Below are positions 43,041-50,850 of a stretch of DNA of 64,000 nucleotides, one piece after another. This DNA is from Chryseobacterium jejuense (GTDB lineage: Bacteria > Bacteroidota > Bacteroidia > Flavobacteriales > Weeksellaceae): contig NZ_JAGIPR010000008.1 of the NCBI RefSeq assembly GCF_017877355.1, forward strand, positions 62,001 through 126,000, in the 5' to 3' direction. The notes below the pieces were generated by a model. That model did not search any database. It was not told the DNA's origin and worked only from the letters and a program-made list of their open reading frames with translations. Each line of letters starts with the position of its first letter. Position 1 is the first letter of the stretch. The translations under genes and the position numbers were made by a program.

Positions 43041-45308
43041 ATGACTTTTGATATTGATATGATCAAAAAAGTGTACGAGCGTTACCCTGAGAGAATTGCT
43101 GCGGCAAGACAAATCGTGGGAAAACCTCTTACCCTTTCAGAAAAAATTCTTTACACCCACCTTTGGGAAGGAAATGCTACACAAGCATATGAAAGAGGAA
43201 ACTCTTATGTAGATTTTGCACCAGACAGAGTAGCCATGCAGGATGCAACAGCACAAATGGCGCTTTTACAGTTCATGCAAGCTGGAAAAACTAAAGTAGC
43301 TGTTCCTTCAACAGCTCACGCAGATCACCTGATCCAGGCGAAAGTAGGTGCTGATAAAGATTTACAGGAAGGTATCAACAAAAACTCCGAGGTGTTCAAC
43401 TTCTTAAGTTCTGTATGTGATAAATATGGAATCGGATTCTGGAAGCCTGGAGCAGGTATCATCCACCAGGTTGTATTGGAAAATTATGCTTTCCCCGGAG
43501 GAATGATGATTGGAACCGACTCTCACACCGTAAACGCCGGCGGACTAGGAATGGTTGCTATTGGTGTAGGTGGTGCTGATGCAGTAGATGTAATGGCAGG
43601 AATGGCGTGGGAGCTTAAAATGCCTAAACTTATCGGGGTTAAATTAACCGGTAAAATGAATGGATGGACTTCTGCTAAAGATGTCATCTTAAAAGTAGCG
43701 GGAATTCTTACCGTAAAAGGAGGTACAGGATGTATCGTAGAATATTTCGGTGAAGGGGCAGAATCTCTTTCTGCAACGGGTAAAGGTACCATTTGTAATA
43801 TGGGGGCTGAAATCGGAGCTACAACGTCTACTTTCGGATATGATGACTCTATGAGAAGATATCTTTCTGCTACAGGAAGACAAGATGTGGTAGATGCAGC
43901 AGATAAAATTGCTGAACATTTAACAGGGGATGCTGAAGTATACGCAAACCCGGAACAATATTTCGATCAATTAATTGAAATTAACCTTTCTGAACTTACT
44001 CCACACTTAAACGGACCTTTCACTCCGGACTTGGCAACTCCAGTTGCTGAATTCAAAGCTAAAGCTGAGGCTAACGGATGGCCATTGGAAGTTGAATGGG
44101 CGCTTATCGGTTCTTGTACCAACTCTTCTTATGAAGATTTATCAAGAGCGGCTTCCATCGTAGAAGATGCTGTATCCAAAGGAGTAAAACCTAAAGCAAT
44201 TTTAGGGATTAACCCAGGTTCTGAGCAGGTGAAATTCACTGCGGAAAGAGATGGCTTCTTAGATTCATTCAGAAAATTTGAAAACGCAAGAATCTTTACC
44301 AACGCTTGTGGACCATGTATTGGACAATGGGACAGAGAAGGTGCTGAAAAAGGAGAGAAAAACTCGATTATTCACTCTTTCAACAGAAACTTTGCAAAAA
44401 GAGCTGATGGTAACCCCAATACCCATGCATTTGTAGCTTCTCCTGAAATGGTAGCGGCTGTGGCAATCTCAGGTAGATTAGACTTCAACCCGATTACTGA
44501 TACTTTAACTAACGAAGCTGGTGAGCAGGTAAAACTTAACGAACCTAATGGTTTCGAACTTCCTGCAAAAGGTTTTGCTGTAGATGACAATGGCTACCAG
44601 GCACCATCTGCAGATGGATCCGGTGTTGTGGTTAATGTAAGCCCTACTTCAGACAGACTTCAGCTATTAGAGGAATTCCCGGCTTGGGATGGTAAAAATA
44701 TTACAGGAGCGAAAGTATTAATCAAAGCCTTCGGAAAATGTACTACTGACCACATTTCTATGGCTGGACCATGGTTGAAATACAGAGGTCACTTAGACAA
44801 TATTTCAAACAATATGCTGATTGGTGCTGTAAATGCTTACAACATGGAAACCAACCACGTTAAAAATGAATTAACGGGTGAATATGGAGAAGTTCCTGCT
44901 GTACAAAGAGCTTACAAGGCTGCAGGTGTTCCAACCATTGTTGTAGGAGACCAAAACTATGGTGAAGGTTCTTCAAGAGAGCACGCTGCCATGGAACCTA
45001 GACACCTTGGTGTAAAAGCTGTATTGGTAAAATCATTCGCAAGAATTCACGAAACAAACCTTAAAAAACAAGGGATGTTGGGAATTACTTTCGCTAATGA
45101 GGCTGATTATGATAAAATCCTGGAAGATGACACGGTTAACTTCTTAGACCTTGACCAGTTTGCTCCAGGAAAACAATTGACTTTAGAATTTGTTCACAAA
45201 GACGGAACTAAAGACATCATCATGGCCAACCATACTTATAACGACCAACAAATTGATTGGTTTAAGGCTGGTTCTGCATTGAACCTGATTAAACAACAAG
45301 AGAAATAA
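43041..45308 (+). CDS. Aconitate hydratase (mitochondrial-type)
   Basis: A 755-residue aconitase of the mitochondrial/AcnA superfamily, without the N-terminal HEAT domain of AcnB. The cluster ligands are in GSCTNSSYEDL and NACGPCIGQW, and the swivel domain carries YGEGSSREHAAMEPR. It acts in the citric-acid cycle. It lies 309 bp after acnB on the same strand with a terminator between, so it probably has its own promoter. Confidence 0.95.
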   Translation: MTFDIDMIKKVYERYPERIAAARQIVGKPLTLSEKILYTHLWEGNATQAYERGNSYVDFAPDRVAMQDATAQMALLQFMQAGKTKVAVPSTAHADHLIQAKVGADKDLQEGINKNSEVFNFLSSVCDKYGIGFWKPGAGIIHQVVLENYAFPGGMMIGTDSHTVNAGGLGMVAIGVGGADAVDVMAGMAWELKMPKLIGVKLTGKMNGWTSAKDVILKVAGILTVKGGTGCIVEYFGEGAESLSATGKGTICNMGAEIGATTSTFGYDDSMRRYLSATGRQDVVDAADKIAEHLTGDAEVYANPEQYFDQLIEINLSELTPHLNGPFTPDLATPVAEFKAKAEANGWPLEVEWALIGSCTNSSYEDLSRAASIVEDAVSKGVKPKAILGINPGSEQVKFTAERDGFLDSFRKFENARIFTNACGPCIGQWDREGAEKGEKNSIIHSFNRNFAKRADGNPNTHAFVASPEMVAAVAISGRLDFNPITDTLTNEAGEQVKLNEPNGFELPAKGFAVDDNGYQAPSADGSGVVVNVSPTSDRLQLLEEFPAWDGKNITGAKVLIKAFGKCTTDHISMAGPWLKYRGHLDNISNNMLIGAVNAYNMETNHVKNELTGEYGEVPAVQRAYKAAGVPTIVVGDQNYGEGSSREHAAMEPRHLGVKAVLVKSFARIHETNLKKQGMLGITFANEADYDKILEDDTVNFLDLDQFAPGKQLTLEFVHKDGTKDIIMANHTYNDQQIDWFKAGSALNLIKQQEK

Positions 45309-45333
45309 GAATTAATTGTTAGATCGATTAATT

Positions 45334-45368
45334 ATAAAAGCCGGCTTCTATGGAAGCCGGCTTTTATG
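45334..45368. terminator. Bidirectional terminator
   Basis: ATAAAAGCCGGCTTC pairs with GAAGCCGGCTTTTAT across a four-base loop. It serves the aconitase gene and the convergent LytTR operon. Confidence 0.9.
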
Positions 45369-45460
45369 TTTTATAATTCCTAATCTGTATTCTAATGGCT
45401 TTAATCAAAACCTAAAAAATCTGCTCAATCTCCAAAATCGTGAGAATAAACTTTTTAAAA

Positions 45461-45495
45461 TCTCATGCTGATTTTGCTGATTACACAGATCGTGG
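45461..45495. repeat. Partial copy of the CACAGAT repeat family
   Basis: TCTCATGCTGATTTTGCTGATTACACAGATCGTGG resembles one arm of the palindromes at 9316, 29956 and 53171 but lacks the second arm. Confidence 0.4.
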
Positions 45496-45542
45496 ATGAA
45501 GAATTAGTTCTAAACCTTATAGGTTTGAATAGCTATCCTATT

Positions 45543-46217
45543 CTATTTCAATCTCTCTAGTAGATTAGATCTATAACTATCTCCGATTGGAATTTCCTGT
45601 TCTAATAACATCAGCTTTTTAGCTCCAATACTTTTGATTTTATCCAGATTAATGATAAAAGACTTATGAATCCTTACAAACCTATCAGAAAGCTGATTTT
45701 CCATAGATTTAAGCGTATCCAGAACGATATATTCTTCTCCGGCAGTTCGGATATTCACATAATCTTTAATACTTTCAATATAAAGGATCTCATTAAAGTT
45801 GATGCGATGCTGCTGCCCTGAAGACTTAACGAAGAAATGAGTATCTTCTTCCTGAAAAGAAAATCGTTCCTGAGCCTTCATGGCACTTTTCAGAAATCTT
45901 TCAAAGGATACTGGTTTCAGGAGATAATCAACAATATTATGTTCATATCCTTCCAATGCATATTCTGAATAAGCCGTTGTTAGAATATACTTTTGCTTAG
46001 CGCCTACAATTTTCATAAAATTGATTCCGGTAAGCTCCGGCATCTGAATGTCCAGAAAAATCAGGTCTGAATCATTATTCTGAATATACTCCAGTGCCTC
46101 AATGGGGTTTTCTGTGGAAAAAACAAGCTCAAGAAAAGGAATTTTCTGTACATACTGTTCAAGAAGTGAAATGGCCAGAGGCTCGTCATCAACGATGATA
46201 CATTTGATTTTATTCAT
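45543..46217 (-). CDS. LytTR-family response regulator
   Basis: A 224-residue regulator with a receiver domain (D10-D11 pair, phosphorylation site D56 in FLDIQMPELTG) and a C-terminal LytTR DNA-binding domain (about 125-220; ILYIESIKDYVNIRT, FVRIHKSFIINLDKI). It overlaps the kinase gene by 8 bp. LytTR proteins bind paired direct repeats; such a pair lies upstream of the kinase gene. Confidence 0.94.
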   Translation of the reverse strand: MNKIKCIIVDDEPLAISLLEQYVQKIPFLELVFSTENPIEALEYIQNNDSDLIFLDIQMPELTGINFMKIVGAKQKYILTTAYSEYALEGYEHNIVDYLLKPVSFERFLKSAMKAQERFSFQEEDTHFFVKSSGQQHRINFNEILYIESIKDYVNIRTAGEEYIVLDTLKSMENQLSDRFVRIHKSFIINLDKIKSIGAKKLMLLEQEIPIGDSYRSNLLERLK

Positions 46218-47223
46218 CCTTCAAATCAATTTTTAAATCTACAACAAATTCTGTTTCGGAGTCTTTTATACTCAACTCATGTTTAGGATATAATATTTCC
46301 AGTCTTTTTTTCACATTCTGAATACCAATTCCTGAACCTAAATCTTTCATCTTATCTTTTTTAAAGTTTAAAAGATAAAAATGCAATATCTTATTCTCCT
46401 CAGAAATTTGCAGTTCAAATCCTTTACCTCGAAGATCCCCATGTTTAAAAGCATTTTCAACAAATGGCACCAAAAGCATCGGTGAAATATTCAGATGAGG
46501 ATGCTGAATATTTTTTTCAACAAGAATCAATTCCGGATTTCTGAGTCTCAGTTTTTCCAGCTCAACTAAACTGTCGATATACCCAATCTCTTTATCCAAG
46601 GAAATAAAATCTTCTTCCAGGTCTTTTGTACTGTACCTCAATAATTGCCCGAGTTCCTCAATGGCAGGCAATGCCTTATCAGATTTTTGGTATACTAATG
46701 AGTAAATATTATTTAAAGAGTTAAAGATAAAATGAGGATTGATCTGTGTTTTTAAAGCCTGAAGCTCAGCGCTTTTTTTAGTCTCAATCAGTTCTGCGTT
46801 TTCTTTTTCTGCATTTACAAAATAGTTAAAAAACCAAAAAGTAGTACTCACAAAAATAGTAGTACTGCTATGAAATATATTATCAAAAAAATAAAGCCCA
46901 AAGCTGGTTCCCATACCATAATTTCTAAATCCAAAGAAAGTCGGCATAAATAACTGTTCTATAAAATATCTAACGATTACGAAACAACTTACACTAAGCA
47001 AAAATGCAATTACCGATTTATAGAACTTATGAATATCGAAAAATTTGGGGACTACAAATAAATAATTTAAATAAAAGCATACGAAGCTTGTGATAAAAAA
47101 GGTGATCTTAAAAATTGGATATTTTGGTGCACTTTCATATACAAAATCGGGAATAACTACTGAACCGATAAAGTAGATCAACCAATAGAAGATATGTAAA
47201 TAAATTAGACTTTTCCTTTTCAT
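46210..47223 (-). CDS. LytS-type sensor histidine kinase
   Basis: A 337-residue kinase with four predicted membrane helices in residues 8-135 and a cytoplasmic His_kinase domain. The phosphoacceptor is H164 in QINPHFIFNSLN, and GIGIQNVKKRLEILYP is the ATP-lid region. There is no large external domain, so the signal may be sensed in or at the membrane. It is the first gene of the operon and is divergent from an outer-membrane barrel gene. Confidence 0.92.
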   Translation of the reverse strand: MKRKSLIYLHIFYWLIYFIGSVVIPDFVYESAPKYPIFKITFFITSFVCFYLNYLFVVPKFFDIHKFYKSVIAFLLSVSCFVIVRYFIEQLFMPTFFGFRNYGMGTSFGLYFFDNIFHSSTTIFVSTTFWFFNYFVNAEKENAELIETKKSAELQALKTQINPHFIFNSLNNIYSLVYQKSDKALPAIEELGQLLRYSTKDLEEDFISLDKEIGYIDSLVELEKLRLRNPELILVEKNIQHPHLNISPMLLVPFVENAFKHGDLRGKGFELQISEENKILHFYLLNFKKDKMKDLGSGIGIQNVKKRLEILYPKHELSIKDSETEFVVDLKIDLKDE

Positions 47224-47262
47224 ACAACAAAAATATGAATTTAATAAGCTGTAAGACAGCTG

Positions 47263-47294
47263 TTTCCGATAAACCCCAGATTTTATCCGATGAA
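47263..47294. promoter_or_regulatory. Paired direct repeats TnTCCGATnAA, 21 bp apart
   Basis: TTTCCGATAAA-like and TATCCGATGAA-like units occupy 47263-47273 and 47284-47294. The 21-bp step equals two helix turns, the spacing known for LytTR-domain binding sites. An AGCTGT-AAG-ACAGCT palindrome is just to the left (47247-47261). Confidence 0.45.
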
Positions 47295-47359
47295 AATATT
47301 TTAATCTATAGAATCAAGAGCTTTACCAAATAGCTGTTTTATAAGGTTTTTAATGAAAA

Positions 47360-47367
47360 TATCTTTG
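47360..47367 (+). promoter_or_regulatory. -7 element of the outer-membrane barrel gene
   Basis: TATCTTTG matches TAnnTTTG and lies 19 bp before the ATG at 47387, which predicts a very short leader. Confidence 0.5.
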
Positions 47368-47386
47368 AACCGCTAAAAAAAGCACT

Positions 47387-49513
47387 ATGAAAAAAATAGT
47401 AATATCAACTGCGTTATTATCATATGTATTTACATTTGCCCAAGCGCAGGATACCCTAAAAGTAAAAAAGATAGAGACCATAACCGTTGAAGGGAAAAAG
47501 AAACTGCTTGTAGAACGAAAAGTTGACCGGTTGATTTACAATATATCCAGCTCCGTAGCATCACAAGGAGTAGATGGGGTTGAGGCTCTAAGCAGTACTC
47601 CACTAATTAAGGTGGATGAAAATTCAGGGATTTCCATTGTAGGAAAAAGCGGGGTAGCTATTATGGTCAATGAAAGAATGCTGAACCTTTCCGGAAGTGA
47701 GCTTATGAATTACCTGAAAAGCCTCCGGTCCGAAAATATTGAAAAGATAGAGGTTATTACTACTCCTCCAGCAAAATATGAGGCTCAGGGGAACAGCGGA
47801 CTGATCAATATTGTTTTGAAAAAAAATCAGAATCTCGGCTGGAGCGGAAGCCTTACCACAAGCTTAAGACAGACTACTTATCCAGGAGTTTCCAATAGTA
47901 CTGCAATAAACTATCAGAGCGAAAAACTAAGTTCTTCACTGAAGCTAAGACAATATAATCTTGTTAAACGCTCTTATGAAAACTATACGGTTTCCGGAGC
48001 TGACGGATCGAAAAGCAATAGTGTCCGAAAAGATTTCAGTGATGGATTAGGAGCCAATCTGAGTATGGAGTATCGTCTAAGTTCACAATCTACTATCGGT
48101 TTTATTTATGATTATGGCTCAGGACATTCTAATATGAACATTAATAGTACCACTGATTATTTTCAGAATGGGAATTACACCAATACCCTCTTAACGTATG
48201 CAGAACATCGTTCAGAGAGTATACAGCAGACAATAAGCGCCTATTATGATCTTAAATTTGGAAAACGAGACAATAAATTCAGTATTACAGGTAATTATTT
48301 TTCCGATGCTCCGAAAAATACTATAGATTTTACCACCACAGATAATTCGGGCAGCAATTCTATAGTAAGAACTCCTTCAGAGATCAACTATAAAATATAT
48401 TCCGCTCAGGCCGATCTTATCCTGCCTTTTGAGTTTGTAAAAACTGAAACAGGTATAAAATTTACCAATTTTGATAATAATTCGGATGTAAAATACCAGA
48501 ATCTTACCAATGGTAATTATATGACAGATCCTACAAGGAGTAATATTTTTGAATATAATGAAAAAAATTATGCGGCCTATCTAAGTTTAGATAAAAAATT
48601 CGGAGAGAAATGGTCTGTAAAAGCAGGGCTCCGCTATGAATATTCTGTAGTGAACGGAAATTCCGTTTCTTCCGGTCAGAACACGGAAAATTCTTACGGA
48701 AAATTATTTCCCACAGCGTACATCACCTATAAGCAGAATGAAAACAATACGTTCAGTTTTAATTATTCGAAAAGGATCAAAAGGCCGGACTTCAGAGCAA
48801 TCAATCCGTACCGATGGTATACTAATGCAAATTCATACTTTTCGGGAAATCCATTAATGAGCCCTTCTTTCAATCATAATTTCGAGCTGGCTTACATTTA
48901 TAAAGGCAAATTATCTGCTACTGCTTATTTCCAGAGAGAAGTAAATGTTTTTAGACAGTTTACAACACTGCAGGGGGAAAACAGTGTAAGTACCTATCAG
49001 AATATGTATAACCAGAATAACATAGGGGTTTCTTTGAATTATTCCGACACTTTTTTCAGGTTGTGGGAAGTCAATTATTCGGCCAATTTTGCTTATATGA
49101 AAACACAGGTTTTTGCCACGGATGTGGCTTCCAGAAAAGGAAGTAACTCCGATTTCGACATTCAGAATAATTTTTCCCTTAACAAAGATAAGACGGTTCA
49201 GTTTTTCCTGAATTATTTATTTAGTTTGCCTTCAAACTATAGCAATGTACGCTCCTCTTATATTGCGAATTTTACTGCAGGATTTAAGCTTAATCTGATG
49301 GACAAAAATCTTCTGATCAATGCCTCTGTTGCCGATATATTCAGACAGTCCAAAGGCAAGGGAACACTTTATTATACAAATTCTACTCATTATATCGATC
49401 ATTATTGGGATGCACGAAGACTTAATCTAAGTGTAACGTATACCTTCGGAAACAAAAAAGTAAAAGAGACAGACCACCATGTAAAGTTTGATGAGAAAAA
49501 CAGAGCCCAATAG
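47387..49513 (+). CDS. Outer membrane beta-barrel family protein (TonB-receptor-like)
   Basis: A 708-residue protein with a signal peptide (cleavage near TFAQAQ). A plug-like region spans about 35-150 (VEALSSTPLIKVDENSGISI, IEKIEVITTPPAKYEAQG, NSGLINIVLKK) and is followed by a long beta-barrel rich in aromatic and asparagine residues. This is the Bacteroidetes outer-membrane barrel family related to TonB receptors. The ligand is unknown. Its divergent placement from the LytS/LytTR operon suggests control by that system. The last residues are polar, so the usual aromatic barrel end seems to lie before a short tail. Confidence 0.85.
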   Translation: MKKIVISTALLSYVFTFAQAQDTLKVKKIETITVEGKKKLLVERKVDRLIYNISSSVASQGVDGVEALSSTPLIKVDENSGISIVGKSGVAIMVNERMLNLSGSELMNYLKSLRSENIEKIEVITTPPAKYEAQGNSGLINIVLKKNQNLGWSGSLTTSLRQTTYPGVSNSTAINYQSEKLSSSLKLRQYNLVKRSYENYTVSGADGSKSNSVRKDFSDGLGANLSMEYRLSSQSTIGFIYDYGSGHSNMNINSTTDYFQNGNYTNTLLTYAEHRSESIQQTISAYYDLKFGKRDNKFSITGNYFSDAPKNTIDFTTTDNSGSNSIVRTPSEINYKIYSAQADLILPFEFVKTETGIKFTNFDNNSDVKYQNLTNGNYMTDPTRSNIFEYNEKNYAAYLSLDKKFGEKWSVKAGLRYEYSVVNGNSVSSGQNTENSYGKLFPTAYITYKQNENNTFSFNYSKRIKRPDFRAINPYRWYTNANSYFSGNPLMSPSFNHNFELAYIYKGKLSATAYFQREVNVFRQFTTLQGENSVSTYQNMYNQNNIGVSLNYSDTFFRLWEVNYSANFAYMKTQVFATDVASRKGSNSDFDIQNNFSLNKDKTVQFFLNYLFSLPSNYSNVRSSYIANFTAGFKLNLMDKNLLINASVADIFRQSKGKGTLYYTNSTHYIDHYWDARRLNLSVTYTFGNKKVKETDHHVKFDEKNRAQ

Positions 49514-49553
49514 TTTAATTCTCTCGTTAAACATTAAAATAAACCCATAAAAT

Positions 49554-49649
49554 ATGAACTTGCAACAAAAAGTTAGACCCCTTTTCATCTCTTCTGTAGA
49601 GTATGATTTTATAGAGTTCTCTTCATTACAAGATGAAAAGATGCTCTAA
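49554..49649 (+). other. Short frame and 10-bp inverted repeat in spacer, possible element remnant
   Basis: A 31-codon frame (MNLQQKVRPLFI...DEKML) starts at ATG 49554 and covers a CAAAAAGTTAGAC word identical to one in the palindrome at 59440-59478. CTTTTCATCT at 49581-49590 is the inverted complement of AGATGAAAAG at 49631-49640. Neither coding nor mobile nature is proven. Confidence 0.2.
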
Positions 49650-49684
49650 AAGAAACTCATATTGCAGAGGAATATAAATACCAG

Positions 49685-49713
49685 TGAAGCCTCGCAAAAT
49701 TTGCGAGGCTTCA
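49685..49713. terminator. Bidirectional terminator
   Basis: TGAAGCCTCGCAAA is exactly complementary to TTTGCGAGGCTTCA with one base between. It lies between the barrel gene and the convergent Hsp20 gene. Confidence 0.85.
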
Positions 49714-49744
49714 ATTTAAATCCATATTTATTTTACAGAAAATA

Positions 49745-50215
49745 TTAGTGAATGTCTACCTTATGTTCCGGCTTATTCTTTTCCGGATTCTTTGGCAATA
49801 TAACTGTTAAAATACCATTTTCATAGAGCGCAGAAACCTGATCATCGAAAACCTTGTCAGTCAGCTGAAATCGACGCTCAAATGAGCCTGCATAAAACTC
49901 CTGATAAATCAACTTAGAATCTGTACTTTCTCCTTCATTAGTGTAAGATATAGTAAGAACCTGATCTTTAATTATCACTTTAAAGAGGTTTTTCTGTAAT
50001 CCTGCAGCATAGAGCTGTACGGTAAAGTTATCCTCATTTTCTGTGATATTCACAGGTTTATAGTTGTAGATTTTTCTATCAAACATTTCTTTTAGAGGAT
50101 GGTGAGTTCCCATAAAATGCTCTTTGAACTTTTTGCCGAAGCTACTTCTTTCAAATGAGCCGCATTGACTTCGTTTTCCGAATGGTTCTTGTGTATTATT
50201 GTGTTGTGTATACAT
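49745..50215 (-). CDS. Hsp20/alpha-crystallin small heat-shock protein
   Basis: A 156-residue chaperone. The alpha-crystallin domain covers about 48-150, with KVIIKDQVLTISYTNEG, FERRFQLTDKV and the typical ENGILTVILPK near the end. It holds unfolding proteins in a refoldable state in the cytoplasm. It is 57 bp downstream of a small membrane-protein gene on the same strand. Confidence 0.93.
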   Translation of the reverse strand: MYTQHNNTQEPFGKRSQCGSFERSSFGKKFKEHFMGTHHPLKEMFDRKIYNYKPVNITENEDNFTVQLYAAGLQKNLFKVIIKDQVLTISYTNEGESTDSKLIYQEFYAGSFERRFQLTDKVFDDQVSALYENGILTVILPKNPEKNKPEHKVDIH

Positions 50216-50272
50216 AATTTAATTATTTGATATGTGTTGTTTTTATTAATAAGGATTTCCTTTTATTATTCA

Positions 50273-50572
50273 TTACTGAATCGGAATAATGGCTAAATTT
50301 TCTTTACGAGTTTGTGAATAAACTGCTTCTTGCGGTTTCGGAACGTTATTATAGTAAGGAAGAAATTCTCTTTTACCGTTACCATATCCCATTTGTCTTT
50401 CACGTTTTTTTCCTATCATCTTTGCTACGAAGGTTCCAATTCCGGCTAATACCAATACTGCAAATAATAATTTAAAAATCATTGATAAGATAAACATTGC
50501 TATACCTACCAATACCGTTACTCCTAATAATTTTGGCAGAATAAATTTCATTTTATTGTTCATTTTGTTCAT
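50273..50572 (-). CDS. Small membrane protein, unknown
   Basis: A 99-residue protein with an N-terminal hydrophobic region (about 9-49) forming one long or two short membrane helices, and a basic, tyrosine-containing tail of 45 residues. The family is not recognised. Its closeness to the Hsp20 gene suggests a shared stress response, but no shared promoter was identified. M4 and M8 are alternative starts. Confidence 0.65.
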   Translation of the reverse strand: MNKMNNKMKFILPKLLGVTVLVGIAMFILSMIFKLLFAVLVLAGIGTFVAKMIGKKRERQMGYGNGKREFLPYYNNVPKPQEAVYSQTRKENLAIIPIQ

Positions 50573-50850
50573 TGTTAAATATTAATTTCTTTATTACTGT
50601 AAGATGGAGAAGATCCGGATTTACTTTTTTATCATCAGTCCTTTACCTTCTCACCCGCTTACATAATACAAGACGAAAACAAGTTTAGTTTTACTTCATT
50701 TTTTTTATGTTAAAGATCTATAAGAATTATTTTTCACTAGTCAATCTATGGCTGGCAGCCTTTTTTCAAATAAAATACAGGTTCTAAATCTTAACATTTT
50801 GTAACAAAATTTCTTTTTTAGCGTCTAACCGGATAGTAGTAAAAAACATT

